From positions 1 through 53,959 of IMG/VR virus record IMGVR_UViG_3300033149_004108: a stretch of DNA of 53,959 bases. One strand, given 5' to 3'. A model generated the notes under the pieces. It ran no database searches. It worked only from the letters and a program-made list of their open reading frames with translations, and was not told the origin of the DNA. The DNA comes from a virus. Made by a program: the position numbers and the translations under genes. Of this stretch, positions 8,429-16,329 are shown piece after piece (the first letter of the stretch is position 1; the number at the start of each line of letters is the position of its first letter).

Positions 8429-8464
8429 GCGGGGCCAGGAGAGGACATAAGGAGGTAGCAACAT

Positions 8465-9472
8465 ATGCCACTACCGACATATAGCGATGTGCATGTGAAT
8501 GTGCCGCTGACCAACATCGCTGAATCGTGGCTGGTCCGCGAAGACCAGTACATCGCAACCCGCGTCTTCCCCGTGGTGCCGGTTCAGCAAGCCAGCGGTA
8601 AGGTTGTGCGGTACTGCCGCAAGGACTTCTTCAACGCCGAGATTGTGCGGCCGCGTGCACCTGGTGCGAAGAGCCAGGGCACTGGCTTCCACGTGGACAC
8701 CGATACCACCTATAACTGCATGAACTATGCGCATAGGTGGGAGTTGCCCGATAGGATTCGCCAGGCTGCTACCAGCCCAATCAATCTTGAGCGGACTGGC
8801 GTCGGCATCATCATGCAGCGCCTGAAACTCAAGATGGAGATTCTGTTCGCGCAGGCTGCATTCCAAACCGGCATATGGGGGTCGCAGGTAACTGTTGGTC
8901 TGCCGTGGAACAACGCGAATGCCACTCCGATTACCGATGTTCGGGATGCCAAGTTGCGCATGGCGTTGGCGACCGGCTTCGAGCCGAATACCTTGGTGGT
9001 GAATACGCAGGTCTTCGAGTATCTGCGTACGCACCCGACAATTACGGCGGTATACCGGAACAACGCCGAGCCTCAGCCGAACCTCTCTGCTTCGCAGGTG
9101 GCGGCGGTGTTGGACATCGAGCGGTTGCTCGTTGGCCGCGCCGTCTATGACGCCGGGCCGATGCAGGGGCAGTGGGAAGGAAACTTCGTGTTCGGCAACC
9201 ACGCGTTGCTATGCTACACCACGTCCGCCCCGTCCTTGCAGGAGCCAAGCGCGGGCTATGTTCTCGGATATGTTGGCGGTTCTTCATCTGGTACTGTCGT
9301 GAAGATTTCGCAGTACCGTGGTGAAGAAGACACCAACAAGGACATCTTCGTCGGCGAGTTTGACATTGATACGAAGGTCGTTGAGCCTGACCTTGGCGTG
9401 TTCTTCCCGAATGTCATCAGCGGCGACGATGTTCTGACCGAGGTAGTCATGGATGTTGACATCTGCGAGTAG
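8465..9472 (+). CDS. Major capsid protein
   Basis: 335 residues of a HK97-like or E-like capsid type. It follows the decoration gene, has a near-ideal AAGGAGG ribosome site, and contains segments common to this class: VREDQYIATRVFPVVPV, HRWELPDRIRQA and LVVNTQVFEYLRTHP. No N-terminal delta domain is obvious, consistent with a separate scaffold gene upstream. A strong terminator-like hairpin follows, as is usual for an abundantly made capsid protein. Confidence 0.85.
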   Translation: MPLPTYSDVHVNVPLTNIAESWLVREDQYIATRVFPVVPVQQASGKVVRYCRKDFFNAEIVRPRAPGAKSQGTGFHVDTDTTYNCMNYAHRWELPDRIRQAATSPINLERTGVGIIMQRLKLKMEILFAQAAFQTGIWGSQVTVGLPWNNANATPITDVRDAKLRMALATGFEPNTLVVNTQVFEYLRTHPTITAVYRNNAEPQPNLSASQVAAVLDIERLLVGRAVYDAGPMQGQWEGNFVFGNHALLCYTTSAPSLQEPSAGYVLGYVGGSSSGTVVKISQYRGEEDTNKDIFVGEFDIDTKVVEPDLGVFFPNVISGDDVLTEVVMDVDICE

Positions 9473-9493
9473 GGGGTGATACGCTAGCACTAC

Positions 9494-9549
9494 AAGGGGG
9501 GCTGGTAATGGTGCCACCGCTGGTCTGAGCGCCCCCGGCCCCCCTTCTT
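9494..9549 (+). terminator. Terminator after the major capsid gene
   Basis: AAGGGGGGC (9494-9502) is complementary to GCCCCCCTT (9538-9546), followed by a T-rich CTTC. The 35-base loop contains smaller complementary segments. It lies in the 114-base gap between the capsid gene and the next CDS and may partly reduce read-through. Confidence 0.6.
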
Positions 9550-9586
9550 CAACACAACTCGAAAAACATAGGTGAGGAGAGACACG

Positions 9587-10012
9587 ATGCCATGGTGTGT
9601 TGTGTGTCGCGACAAGATTTACCTAATGGTGGACGGGGTTCAACAGAAGTTCGAGAGGGGCGAACTCGTGCGTCTTGCACCACGCGATCCCTTGATTGTC
9701 GCAGAGGATGTTGAACCTCTCTCTGATGCCGACCTTGAGGAATGCGTTACTTGTGTGTGCGGTAGGCGGTTCTATGGCACCTCAGTAGCGCATTTCGCAT
9801 TTGACGGGCACAAGCCCGCAGGTTCTCAGGCCGCATTAGAGCAAGACGAGGAGCAGGCAGAGGAGATAGAGCTGGAGCAAGAGGAGGAGCAAGCGGAACA
9901 GGTAGCACTAGAGCAAAAGGAACAGGTAGTCGAAGGTGAGGCCCAGGCCGAAGCAAGCGAAGAGACCGATGCAATGCCAAAGCGACGCGGTAGGAAGAAG
10001 GTCGCGGCATGA
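9587..10012 (+). CDS. Zinc-finger protein with acidic Glu/Gln tail
   Basis: 141 residues. The first 70 carry CVVC and CVCG pairs, compatible with a zinc site. Residues about 85-125 are an imperfect repeat rich in Glu and Gln (units like LEQEEEQAE), and the end is basic (KRRGRKK). ATG 9587 follows GAGGAGAG and is preferred to the in-frame GTG at 9572. The stop overlaps the next start (ATGA). Its place between capsid and connector genes suggests a head-associated role. No family recognised. Confidence 0.6.
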   Translation: MPWCVVCRDKIYLMVDGVQQKFERGELVRLAPRDPLIVAEDVEPLSDADLEECVTCVCGRRFYGTSVAHFAFDGHKPAGSQAALEQDEEQAEEIELEQEEEQAEQVALEQKEQVVEGEAQAEASEETDAMPKRRGRKKVAA

Positions 10013-10392
10013 CCGATGTCGAATGGATACGCCTCTACATTGGTGATTCTGGCGACGCCGAGGTCTTCACGGACGCCGAGATTCAGCAAGTATTGACCGA
10101 TGCCAACGGCAACAAGTGGCTAGCGTCGGCATGGCTGCTGCAAATCTGGGCGCAGAACCTTGGTAAGAATCCGAAGTTCACCATTGGGCGTTTCTCTGAG
10201 GACTTCACGGCGGCGGCGGAGTTCCTGATGGAACGAGCGCGTGAGATTCTGAATGGCCCCCATGTTAGCGCCACTGGCGTCTATGTTGGCGGCATTAGCG
10301 AGGTAGATAAGCAAACTAAGGAGGCAGACTCGGACAGAGTATCGCCAGCGTTCAAGCGGGGTATGTTTGATAACCCAAACTCTGGATGGTGA
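10009..10392 (+). CDS. Head-tail connector (adaptor) protein
   Basis: 127 residues, mostly helical. VEWIRLYIGDSGDAEVFTDAEI at the N-terminus and the WLASAWLLQIWA helix resemble gp6/gp15-type adaptors that bind under the portal. It is the first of four small genes in the usual order adaptor, stopper, tail completion, tail terminator. Confidence 0.65.
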   Translation: MTDVEWIRLYIGDSGDAEVFTDAEIQQVLTDANGNKWLASAWLLQIWAQNLGKNPKFTIGRFSEDFTAAAEFLMERAREILNGPHVSATGVYVGGISEVDKQTKEADSDRVSPAFKRGMFDNPNSGW

Positions 10393-10398
10393 TACACG

Positions 10399-10767
10399 GT
10401 GAGAACCGACCCCCTAGACTACATGTTCGTTCAGAGCGCTGATGTGTATCACCTTGACCAGTCAGAGGAGACAGACGGGCAGTTGGTTGAGGGTTACCCG
10501 GACACACCAGATATTGATGACCTAGCGTGTCTCATCGGCGACACGGACATCATGTATCTGGAATCTGACGCTGGCGTAATCACTCAGATGACAGCGCTGA
10601 TGTACTGCAAGGGAGACGCAGACATTCAAGTGCGTGATAGGATTGAGGTGGATGGCAAAACCTACTATGTTGCAGGTCAGCCACGCAAGATAATCAATCC
10701 GTGGCTTGCTGGGCACAAGAGCCCTTGGGTGCTCGAAGTTGAACTGCAACGCGAGATTCCAGGATGA
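10399..10767 (+). CDS. Head closure (stopper-like) protein
   Basis: 122 residues from a GTG start. Beta-rich, ending IEVDGKTYYVAGQPRKI, a segment typical of SPP1 gp16-like head-closure proteins. Position between the adaptor and the HK97 gp10-like gene supports this. The stop overlaps the next start (ATGA). Family assignment rests mainly on order and fold pattern. Confidence 0.55.
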   Translation: MRTDPLDYMFVQSADVYHLDQSEETDGQLVEGYPDTPDIDDLACLIGDTDIMYLESDAGVITQMTALMYCKGDADIQVRDRIEVDGKTYYVAGQPRKIINPWLAGHKSPWVLEVELQREIPG

Positions 10768-11411
10768 CAGCACCAGTTGCGCTACAGATAAAGATGGAAG
10801 TGCGCAACATGCGACAGGTAACTCGCCTTGCTCGCATGATGCCGGATGCCGTCAATGCCAGGATGATACGCTTGGTTGGCAAATATGGCAGACGTGTTGA
10901 GCGTGATGCCAAGCGTGCAGCGCCAGTGAATACTGGTCAACTGAAATCGAGCATCAATACCATCCTGGAAGTGGGGCGATACGATATACGAGCGAGGGTT
11001 GGAACTGATGTAGAGCATGGATGGTATCAGGAGTACGGTACTGGTCTGCATGGTCCGCGCAAGAGAAGGTATCCAATTGTTCCGAAGCGGGCAAAGGTGC
11101 TTGCGATTCCCATTCGCGCTGGCAGAACAAAGGCCGGGAAGGTTAAGTACCTACGCATCACGAAGCGTGGACGCGTTTCTACCACAACGCGATATGAGCG
11201 CGCACAAAAGATATTCAGGAAGTCTGTGATGCATCCTGGTGTTGCGCCGAGGCCATTCTTGCGTCCTGCTTTCTGGAAGAATGTGCGCGGCTTCCGAAGG
11301 GAATTGTCGCAAATCATTGCTCGCTTCTGGTCTCGGCGGATGCGTGCATATGAGAGAGTCGTCGAACCTGCCGGAGAGAAGCGACGGTTTGCGCGCAGGT
11401 TCAGAGCGTAG
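10764..11411 (+). CDS. Tail completion protein, HK97 gp10-like
   Basis: 215 residues. ERDAKRAAPVNTGQLKSSI near residues 49-67 is the core signature of the HK97 gp10 family, followed by VEHGWYQEYGTG. The C-terminal 110 residues are strongly basic and longer than usual for the family (about 120-150 residues in total), suggesting an added nucleic-acid-binding or structural extension. Confidence 0.75.
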   Translation: MTAPVALQIKMEVRNMRQVTRLARMMPDAVNARMIRLVGKYGRRVERDAKRAAPVNTGQLKSSINTILEVGRYDIRARVGTDVEHGWYQEYGTGLHGPRKRRYPIVPKRAKVLAIPIRAGRTKAGKVKYLRITKRGRVSTTTRYERAQKIFRKSVMHPGVAPRPFLRPAFWKNVRGFRRELSQIIARFWSRRMRAYERVVEPAGEKRRFARRFRA

Positions 11412-11413
11412 CA

Positions 11414-11878
11414 ATGGCGGAAACGACTGGCTACAACAGCAAAGCGCAAGCGGCGGAGATTCTATCTGAGCTCTCCGATAGCCTTGATGCTATGGGCGTC
11501 GCCCATATCACAAGGGCGCGCATATGGCAACTGCCGTCGCGCCCTTGCGTCGTGTTGGTGGGGCCGTCAATTGAAGTGATGCCACTCAGCCTTGGCCAAG
11601 ATGAGGCAGTATACAACTGGCTGATACTGGTGGCGCGCGATATTGACGACAATGATAGGCGGGCAGATACCCTTGATGACTGGGCTGATGTCGTGATGGC
11701 GGTTATCTCCGACTTGAGTAGGACAGCGACTACCTTCCAGATGCAGGCAGGGGACGGACCGCGTAGGTTAGAGGACCATGCTCTCGCGGGGCTTCTGGAG
11801 CGAACTCCAGAGAAGATGGATGCTACTGCAATAGCATTCAATACCCGCGTGTTCATACAACCTCCGTGTTCGGAATAA
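11414..11878 (+). CDS. Tail terminator-like protein
   Basis: 154 residues. The pattern is a helix, a short beta strand, then a helix around DTLDDWADVVMAVI, as in lambda gpU / SPP1 gp17-like proteins. It sits exactly where a tail terminator is expected, between the gp10-like gene and the tail tube. Starts 2 bases after the preceding stop. Confidence 0.6.
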   Translation: MAETTGYNSKAQAAEILSELSDSLDAMGVAHITRARIWQLPSRPCVVLVGPSIEVMPLSLGQDEAVYNWLILVARDIDDNDRRADTLDDWADVVMAVISDLSRTATTFQMQAGDGPRRLEDHALAGLLERTPEKMDATAIAFNTRVFIQPPCSE

Positions 11879-11897
11879 GCAAAGTGAGGGATGTACC

Positions 11898-12761
11898 ATG
11901 AGGTCAAGTTATGCGAGAGTGATGTATGGTGTTCAGGCGAGCAAGGGTACAGAAGCAGCGTCTTACAGCGCGTTGGGCATCGTTGACCGCCCGCACACTG
12001 AGATAGACGCTGGTGTTGAGCGTCTGTACTCTGTAGGCGACCGAAATCCAATGCAACTCAGCGAAGGGCTGACGCTGGCGAATGTCGGCCTCTCGATTGT
12101 GGCATTGCAGAACTTCGACTTCCTTTCGCACGCACGAGTAGACGACACGAGCGGCGAACTCGATTGGCTGTCTATCAAATGGGGTTACACAAAGGGTTCT
12201 CACAACCTAACGGTAACCGTGATTGACTGCAAGATAGACAACTTCACGCTTCGCTGCGAGGCTGGGGGACGCGTTGAGGTTGACGCTGCTCTCATTGGCG
12301 GCAAGGTAACGAAGGTCGCTTCGTCTCCTGGTGCGATGCCAACGCTGTCAGAACAGGCATACAGGTGGTTTGAACTGCAATGGGACGAGGTGCGCGACCT
12401 GCTGTCATTCGAGATGACAGTTCGCAACAATCTCAACGCACAGCCGGTGATTGCCGGTTCTGGCACTACCAGAGACCCCGAACGCATTTGGGACTACCTC
12501 GACGAGGGCCAGAACGAAGTCGAGGGCACCTTGGCATACTTCCTGGGAGATGCCAATGTGGACCTGCAAGACTGCCTGGTGTCTGAGGCTGACCATACCC
12601 TGACCCTAGCATCCTGCTCAGATATTTCGCCGGCTCAGAGTGCTACCATCACGCTGAGCGACCTGAAATTGACGAGCGAGGACCACCAGGCGAATGTTGG
12701 CGCGAACATCGTTGTACAGACCCCGTTCATGGCCACTGACTGGCAGGTGAGCGAGTCCTAA
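11898..12761 (+). CDS. Major tail tube protein
   Basis: 287 residues. It begins with a short extension then GVQASKGTEA, common at the start of siphovirus tube proteins, and is otherwise beta-rich (TVTVIDCKIDNFTLRCE, WFELQWDEVRDLLSFEMTV). SD GTGAGGGA before the ATG. It lies between the tail terminator and the tail assembly chaperone pair, the usual place. Confidence 0.75.
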   Translation: MRSSYARVMYGVQASKGTEAASYSALGIVDRPHTEIDAGVERLYSVGDRNPMQLSEGLTLANVGLSIVALQNFDFLSHARVDDTSGELDWLSIKWGYTKGSHNLTVTVIDCKIDNFTLRCEAGGRVEVDAALIGGKVTKVASSPGAMPTLSEQAYRWFELQWDEVRDLLSFEMTVRNNLNAQPVIAGSGTTRDPERIWDYLDEGQNEVEGTLAYFLGDANVDLQDCLVSEADHTLTLASCSDISPAQSATITLSDLKLTSEDHQANVGANIVVQTPFMATDWQVSES

Positions 12762-12789
12762 GCAAACCAACAATGAGGAGGTTGGGAGA

Positions 12790-13281
12790 ATGGTAGATGA
12801 CCAGATGGACCAGCAACAGGCTACGCCGGAGGATGAAGCGGCTATCACGCCGGAAGAGGACATGAATCTTGTCGCCCTGCTCGATGCAGAACGGCCAGTG
12901 CAAAGGTTTCCGCTACCTGGCGAGGGGGGCCAACCCAGCGAGACCTATTACATTGAGGCTCGCCGGTGGACCTTCGCGCAGGAACAGAAGTACCTCATGG
13001 CCGGGATGCAACTCTCGATGCCCGTTACGGGCGGAAGAAAACGCCAGCCAGATATGGCGAACTTCAACATCAACTCGTTGGAGCAGTACCGCGTGTTGGT
13101 AGAGGAAAGCATTGTTGGCTTTCACCTGAAACGCGGTGGCAAAGATGTGCAATACACCGGCCACTCGTCAGTATGGCCCGTGTTCCGCGACCTGCCGCCC
13201 GCTGTGGCGCGATGGGTTCAGAGGACTCTACAAGAGTTCCAGGGCCTTGAGATAGTCGAGGGCGAGCAGGGGGAAGCCTAA
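12790..13281 (+). CDS. Tail assembly chaperone, shorter form (G-like)
   Basis: 163 residues, acidic, helical in the second half. It lies between the tube and tape-measure genes and is followed in the -1 frame by a second open frame. This is the arrangement of the lambda G/GT tail chaperones. The last codons contain a run of five G followed by a hairpin (see the frameshift signal), so a longer fusion is expected at low frequency. GAGGAGG lies 10 bases before the ATG. Confidence 0.75.
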   Translation: MVDDQMDQQQATPEDEAAITPEEDMNLVALLDAERPVQRFPLPGEGGQPSETYYIEARRWTFAQEQKYLMAGMQLSMPVTGGRKRQPDMANFNINSLEQYRVLVEESIVGFHLKRGGKDVQYTGHSSVWPVFRDLPPAVARWVQRTLQEFQGLEIVEGEQGEA

Positions 13282-13328
13282 GAGGGCGGTTTCTCGAATT
13301 CCTGTATGACCAGGTGAGGGCCGCCCTC
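13269..13328 (+). promoter_or_regulatory. Programmed -1 ribosomal frameshift signal
   Basis: Five consecutive G residues (CAG GGG GAA in the zero frame) are followed about 7 bases later by GAGGGCGG (13282-13289), perfectly complementary to CCGCCCTC (13321-13328), with a 31-base loop. Wobble pairs could lengthen the stem to 11. A slippery run plus a downstream hairpin is the standard layout. The A-site repairing is imperfect, so P-site slippage is more likely. Confidence 0.6.
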
Positions 13329-13628
13329 GCTGGCGACAAGGCGAGGCCGAGTATGGCGGTGCAGATGGTACTCGCGTACTACCGTCAGTACCGTGCAGGT
13401 TTTCTTCCGTGTGCCGGAGGTGTTGCCGACCAACCCGCGTTTCTGATGAAAGCAATCGAAGCGGCGGACAATGCGCGAGTTGACCACGAGAAACTGGAAG
13501 CGCAACAACGGGACCAGGAAATGCGCGCAACTTCCGGCTCAAGAAAACCCGCCGCTCCGGTTGTGCTCGGAAAACTGGACCCAGAGGATGTTGGCCCTGG
13601 ATGGCGCAGGAAGTTGAAGCCACTATGA
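13269..13628 (+). CDS. Tail assembly chaperone, -1 frameshift extension (T-like)
   Basis: This frame is open from inside the end of the preceding gene, with no stop between the G-run and the GTG at 13314. A -1 shift at 13269-13275 would add about 119 residues to give a GT-like protein. The extension is basic and helical (KAIEAADNARVDHEKLEAQ). If it were started independently, GTG 13314 would give 104 residues, but it has no good ribosome site. In lambda-like tails the longer form binds the tape measure and the tube protein. Confidence 0.65.
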   Translation, partial: GGSLRGRFLEFLYDQVRAALAGDKARPSMAVQMVLAYYRQYRAGFLPCAGGVADQPAFLMKAIEAADNARVDHEKLEAQQRDQEMRATSGSRKPAAPVVLGKLDPEDVGPGWRRKLKPL

Positions 13629-13643
13629 GACTGGTAGTAATTC

Positions 13644-16325
13644 ATGGAACGCCAGCGCCTTGAAGTAATCCTCAGTGCGCGAGACCAAGCCAGTGCGGTG
13701 TTGATGCGCTTTGGCGAACGAATGCTTGCCACAAGCGCGATGGCAAACCGCGCAGTCAACCGTATCAGCAGGTCCATTCGCCAGGCTGGTATGGACCTTT
13801 CGCTAATGGCCGGTAGTGCGCGGGGCCTTGGGCGAACATTCATCTGGGTTGGTACTGCTATTCGTTCGCCGTTCCTTGCCATTCTGAGCCTTGCTCAATT
13901 AGGCGTCATCTACTTCACGAAGTTTGCTCGCGCTGTTGCTGACGCCGCAATGGGCGTCGTGCGCTTTGCGATGGCGGTGGTGAGGTGGTTGGGCACTACC
14001 GTCATCAATATCATTAGTCGCGTTACACGCATGGCGACATTGATGGGGCTGGCATTCGCCGCGGCTGCCGCAATGACGGCGCGTTCTGTGTTGTCAGCGG
14101 CGGGGCAGATGGAACGGTACGAATCGCAGTTCGCAGTTCTCGTTGGCGGAATTGACAGGGCGAGGGAACACCTCGATACGCTGCTGCGCTTCGCGGCTAC
14201 GACGCCCTTCGAGATTGAAGGAGTAGTAGAGGCCAGCCTGCTTCTGGAGGCATTCAACATTCGCCTTGGAGATGTCGAGAACACTTTGCGCCTTGTTGGC
14301 GACGCGGCGATCGCGATGCATGTGCCGCTCGACCAGGTGATTCGTGTTCTGGCGAAGGCGAAGGCTGGCATCTTCACGATTCGGGAGTTTGCTCCGGTTG
14401 GTGTTACGCGTGAGAGGCTGCAACAGTACGGCGTGCAGTTCAGTGCTCGCGGGCAAGTGCTCAATCGGGCACAACTCTTCCCCGCAACTATTGCCGTACT
14501 CTCAAGGTTCTCCGGCATGATGGAACGCATGATGGGGAACCTGGAGCAACGGACTGCGAACCTTGCTGACCAGTTCTTCAGGTTGCGTTCCGCTGCTGGA
14601 GAGGGTCTGCTGGAGGGCGCGAAGGTTGGACTCGCTGCGTTGGATAGGGCTATCGGCGACCTCATTCCACGCGTCCGAGAACTCTTCAGAGCGATTGGGC
14701 AGATGTTCGGCCCTGTCGTACTCCGCCTTGCAGAGGGCATGATTGACACCTTCAAGCGAATCGTGGATGTCATTACCACGATTACTTCCAGCGGTAGGTG
14801 GCGCCGATTCGTTACTGTCATCCTGGCGATATTCCAGCTTGTGCAACGGATTATCGCCAAATGGCTGGCATGGCTACAAGAGAACTGGACAAGTGTATGG
14901 GACGCCATTGCAAGCCGGTTCTTTGTCGCCGCCCAACGCATTGTTGAGTTCGTCTATGGCATCGTGGACTCGATACGCGAGCTGTGGAACTCTCGCCAGA
15001 TGATATGGGAATGGGCAAGGGAGGTGGCGCGAGCTGCTGTGCAGGTCGGTACTGCCATCCAAGAGTTCGTCATCAATCAGGTGAACGCAATGATAGAGTG
15101 GGGGCGACAACACGGATGGAAAGGGCCTGCCCTTATCGCTGGTTATCAAGGTGCAAAATTGGGCCTCAAGATAGGCTCCAGATTCGGCCCAATTCCAGCC
15201 GGTGCTGGCTTGGTGATTGGTACTGGCGCTGGTATTGCCGCTGCTTATTATGGCCATCGCAAAGTAATGGACATAGCCGGTTCCAAGATAGAGGATTTTC
15301 GGTCAACGATTGTTGACGCTGGGCATCAGTTCCTCAACACAATCACCTCTCGCATAGGGCCGATTGGCCGCGGTGTTGAAGCTGCATTCCAGACTGGTCG
15401 AGGCCGTGGTGTCACCGCCTTCGGTCAGTTTGTCCGCACGGTTCAAGACCTAGAACAGACAGTAAAGATGGAAGCGGCCGGTCTATACATGAGACGCGTT
15501 GCCCCTGGCGTGTGGATGCTTGAACGCGCATCGGATTCCTTGGCGCGCGCCGGTCATGGTCTCGAAGAGAATGCCGACCAGATGCAGAACGTGTTGAACA
15601 TATTGGAGAATGCCGGCGAGGATCTCGGCAGTGCTAGCGATGCCCTAGAAGGGACGGCCGCAACGCTCGGCAGTGCTGCACAAGCCGCGCAGAGAATGCA
15701 CGAGGCGCTTCAGCGCGTATATGAACAACAAGCACAGGTTGGCTTGCCGGAAGATGTGCAGTTCCTCGGCTTGCTATCGCGTTGGTTTGAGGCGCAAGGC
15801 TTGCCAGGTGCAGCGAGGGTTATGCGTATTCGCCAGGCGGGTCTCATGCGCCAGTACACGCAACAACTAACAGAGCCGATGGTGGAGGCTCTGCGCCAGG
15901 GCATCATGCCGTCGCTAACCGCCTTCGAGAATGCGGTTGAGGCACAGGAACGGTTGCGTCAGTTACTAGAGGCGATTGGTGCTGGCGTTGAGGGGGCTGG
16001 GCCGCGTATTGGGCAGGGCAGGCTTACCGGCATTCCCGCTATGCAGGCGGGCCTAAGAACACTAAGCGAGTGGCTGCGCGCCGGCCATCCCCTGGCCTGG
16101 CGACCAATGCCGCCGGAACCTCCACAGTTGGCACCGTTGACGCGGGACCAGATAGAAGCACTACTTCGGGAACCGTATACTGGCGGCGTCCCGATTGTCA
16201 GCGTGAATATCAACGGGGATGTGAACGACCTTACAACCCTCAAGGCGCATGTGAATCGTGCACTTGAGGAGTTCTGGGATGAGCAGGTGAGGCTCGAAAG
16301 CGTAGACGCAGGGTGGCGACAGTGA
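13644..16325 (+). CDS. Tape measure protein
   Basis: 893 residues, the typical tape-measure build. MERQRLEVILSARDQASAVL at the start is a common opening for these proteins. Long helices follow, with hydrophobic membrane-like segments near residues 70-145 and again near 500-545 (alanine/glycine-rich), which may act in genome delivery. At about 0.15 nm per residue the tail would be roughly 130 nm long. The ribosome site is weak, so its expression may depend on coupling to the chaperone genes. Confidence 0.85.
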   Translation: MERQRLEVILSARDQASAVLMRFGERMLATSAMANRAVNRISRSIRQAGMDLSLMAGSARGLGRTFIWVGTAIRSPFLAILSLAQLGVIYFTKFARAVADAAMGVVRFAMAVVRWLGTTVINIISRVTRMATLMGLAFAAAAAMTARSVLSAAGQMERYESQFAVLVGGIDRAREHLDTLLRFAATTPFEIEGVVEASLLLEAFNIRLGDVENTLRLVGDAAIAMHVPLDQVIRVLAKAKAGIFTIREFAPVGVTRERLQQYGVQFSARGQVLNRAQLFPATIAVLSRFSGMMERMMGNLEQRTANLADQFFRLRSAAGEGLLEGAKVGLAALDRAIGDLIPRVRELFRAIGQMFGPVVLRLAEGMIDTFKRIVDVITTITSSGRWRRFVTVILAIFQLVQRIIAKWLAWLQENWTSVWDAIASRFFVAAQRIVEFVYGIVDSIRELWNSRQMIWEWAREVARAAVQVGTAIQEFVINQVNAMIEWGRQHGWKGPALIAGYQGAKLGLKIGSRFGPIPAGAGLVIGTGAGIAAAYYGHRKVMDIAGSKIEDFRSTIVDAGHQFLNTITSRIGPIGRGVEAAFQTGRGRGVTAFGQFVRTVQDLEQTVKMEAAGLYMRRVAPGVWMLERASDSLARAGHGLEENADQMQNVLNILENAGEDLGSASDALEGTAATLGSAAQAAQRMHEALQRVYEQQAQVGLPEDVQFLGLLSRWFEAQGLPGAARVMRIRQAGLMRQYTQQLTEPMVEALRQGIMPSLTAFENAVEAQERLRQLLEAIGAGVEGAGPRIGQGRLTGIPAMQAGLRTLSEWLRAGHPLAWRPMPPEPPQLAPLTRDQIEALLREPYTGGVPIVSVNINGDVNDLTTLKAHVNRALEEFWDEQVRLESVDAGWRQ

Positions 16326-16329
16326 TTAT

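Noticed and set aside
13910-14941. A 343-codon minus-strand ORF opposite the tape-measure gene
   Set aside because: Ser/Arg/Thr-rich shadow of a clear plus-strand gene, with no ribosome site or neighbours.
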